Below are positions 62,814 to 64,000 of a DNA stretch of 64,000 nucleotides, in pieces. The translations under genes were made by a program, and so were the position numbers. The stretch lies in assembly GCA_937982565.1 (NCBI GenBank), contig CALJLN010000039.1, forward strand, positions 248,001-312,000, given 5' to 3'. The notes below the pieces were generated by a model, which had not been told where the DNA came from, ran no database searches, and worked only from the letters and a program-made list of their open reading frames with translations. How positions within the stretch are numbered: position 1 is the stretch's first letter; every line of letters starts with the position of its first letter. The stretch is from UBA2421 sp002343075. GTDB lineage: Bacteria; Planctomycetota; Phycisphaerae; Tepidisphaerales; Tepidisphaeraceae.

Positions 62814-63917
62814 TTACCGTTCGTCGGGCAGTTTGAATTTTGCGACATACACCTGCGTCGTGTTATCGCCGCTGCGCTTACCCGACCAGAGCATGTGCTT
62901 TCCATCAGGCGAGAACGCAGGGAGCACGTCCGCCCCGGCGGCATAGGTGACGCGCGTCTTGTCGGAGCCATCGTCGCGCATGATGTAGATCTCATAGTTG
63001 GCGTGGCCATGCTTGCTGGTCGCCCAGGCGATCCACTTCCCGGTCGGGTGCCAGAACGGCCCCCAGTTCACATCGGCTCCCTCAGTAAGCTGCATTTCGT
63101 TGGCGAGGCCGGTGATCTCGCCGTCGTCGTCAAAGACCACATCGCTCACAAACACCTGCAAGAGATTGTTTCCCATGCGGTCGGATCGGTAACAGACCCG
63201 CTTCCCATCCGGCGAAAAGAAAGGCCCGCCGTCGTAGCCGGGGGTGGTGGTGAGTTGGACGACCGATGTGCCGTCGCGCTTCATCGAGAACAGTTCAAGA
63301 TCTCCGGTGCGGTTGCTTGTAAAGACGATGTGTTTGCCATCGGGCGAAAAGCTGCCCTCGGCGTCATAGAACGCATTATCAGTAAGCGTTCGGACGGCGA
63401 ATCCTCCTTGATTTTCGTTACCTTTGCCGTCGATCGGCTCGCGCGTCCACAGTTCCATGCCGGAGGGATAGGCCCAGCGATAGTCCCGCCCCTCTCGCTG
63501 ATATCCCGCGGTTGGCTCATCAGCGATCTCTTTTTGAAACGTAGACGCAAACAGAATTGTGTTGCCGTCGGGAGAGAACCAGCCACAGGTGTTGCGGGAG
63601 GGTGTGGCGCTGATTTGTTCGATGCGAGCCTCACCCGCTTCGCTCCCCATGAGCAGAGGATCGGCCAGAACGTACATCTGGTAGTGCTTTTCACCTTTGG
63701 GGACGGCTTGAAAAATGATGCTGCCGTTCTTCGGATGAAAATACGCCTCCCCCGCACGATCGAATCGATCGCCAAAAGTTAACTGCCGAATGTCGCTGAG
63801 AAGCGATGCTTCGCGGTCGGCGGCGATCGGCTCGGGAGAGGCGTCGGTGTTAGGTTGTTGCGCCATTGCGGGACAGGTAAGAAGCCCCGCCAACATCAAA
63901 ACGTACAGTCGCGACAT
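62814..63917 (-). CDS. Secreted PD40/TolB-like beta-propeller protein
   Basis: 367 aa from ATG 63917 (AAGGA seven bases upstream; GTG 63932 is less likely). Signal peptide (LYVLMLAGLLTCPAMAQ), then about six propeller blades with PD40 signatures: WFSPDGNTILFAST, GSFSPDGKHIVFTSN, FFSPDGKRVCYRSD, WHPTGKWIAWATS and FSPDGKHMLWSG. Probable periplasmic binding protein; partner unknown. Operon with the RNase HII-like gene. Confidence 0.88.
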   Translation of the reverse strand: MSRLYVLMLAGLLTCPAMAQQPNTDASPEPIAADREASLLSDIRQLTFGDRFDRAGEAYFHPKNGSIIFQAVPKGEKHYQMYVLADPLLMGSEAGEARIEQISATPSRNTCGWFSPDGNTILFASTFQKEIADEPTAGYQREGRDYRWAYPSGMELWTREPIDGKGNENQGGFAVRTLTDNAFYDAEGSFSPDGKHIVFTSNRTGDLELFSMKRDGTSVVQLTTTPGYDGGPFFSPDGKRVCYRSDRMGNNLLQVFVSDVVFDDDGEITGLANEMQLTEGADVNWGPFWHPTGKWIAWATSKHGHANYEIYIMRDDGSDKTRVTYAAGADVLPAFSPDGKHMLWSGKRSGDNTTQVYVAKFKLPDER

Positions 63918-64000
63918 TTGATTTTCCTTCACGCTAAAAAGTGGACGTTTTGATCATAGCTTCGCGCCGCGGAGATAAAAGTGAGTCATGATGATTTTCC
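63918..64000. other. Promoter region of PD40 gene, cut by window edge
   Basis: The last 83 bases hold the SD and upstream region of the PD40 gene; no further gene can be recognised before the window ends. Confidence 0.4.

Noticed and set aside
60513..63782. 1089-codon open frame on the plus strand
   Set aside because: It lies antisense to four genes with clear families and its product has no recognisable domains or sensible start; a shadow caused by GC-rich codon use.

Overview
The window comes from a GC-rich planctomycete, most likely of the class Phycisphaerae. This rests on three secreted proteins with C-terminal PEP-CTERM sorting tails, a dockerin-like cell-surface protein with autotransporter-type beta-strand repeats, two large transmembrane Ser/Thr kinases (one with a beta-propeller output region, one with TPRs and a paired ECF sigma factor), a futalosine-pathway menaquinone gene (mqnA), and many short leader-plus-SD gene starts. 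The assignment is inferred from gene content; no rRNA marker is present.

Bases 1 to about 17,940 are an almost uninterrupted metal-efflux region. It holds the C-terminal part of a Cu+ ATPase (cut by the window edge). On the minus strand it carries a CzcCBA-type RND pump, with a P-II-like regulator and an SPC-type (P1B-4-like) metal ATPase between its subunits and His-rich segments in three of the proteins. It also has a thioredoxin-like gene of the mercury-locus type, and a MacAB-like ABC set (adaptor, ATPase, two FtsX-type permeases) flanked by a Cys-rich lipoprotein and a small Cys-rich secreted protein. Just right of it lies the 3' half of a tRNA-Pro(UGG), at 18546-18587, followed by a perfect terminator hairpin. 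The orientation fits the right-hand attachment site of a genomic island that extends leftward out of the window.

From 18.9 to 24 kb are a PknB-type kinase with a WD40/TolB-like C-terminus and an All3515-type PEP-CTERM protein (a family linked to zinc/Zur control). Behind that second gene are two near-palindromic TGCAA-N5-TTGCA-like boxes. From 23.7 to 32.9 kb is a complete cbb3 cytochrome oxidase cluster in the order rrf2, ccoNO (fused), ccoQ, ccoP (monoheme), ccoG, ccoH-like, a TauE/SafE-type protein, ccoI and ccoS. The genes are mostly joined by ATGA overlaps, and a short ccoS (53 aa) completes the set. An Rrf2 regulator with an altered Fe-S ligand set stands at the head, and perfect dyads lie in its upstream region.

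From 33 to 36.5 kb are an ECF sigma factor and a TPR-containing kinase. From 36.5 to 39.7 kb are a class II sugar-phosphate aldolase and an alpha-L-rhamnosidase-like enzyme (deoxysugar use). From 39.7 to 64 kb is a mixed housekeeping and accessory region: a PEP-CTERM trypsin-like protease, a hydrolase-fold protein lacking its nucleophile, a SPOR-like membrane protein, RluB-type pseudouridine synthase, a giant beta-repeat protein, FolC, polyprenyl diphosphate synthase, a GH113-like lipoprotein, a PemIK/MazEF-type toxin-antitoxin pair, AspS, a Tat-type metallophosphoesterase, pyruvate kinase, MqnA, CrcB/FluC, an esterase, a STAS protein, an RNase HII-related protein and a PD40 beta-propeller protein.

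No CRISPR array, insertion sequence, rRNA or intact tRNA was seen. Several very long antisense open frames (up to 1089 codons) are shadows of real genes in GC-rich DNA and were left out.
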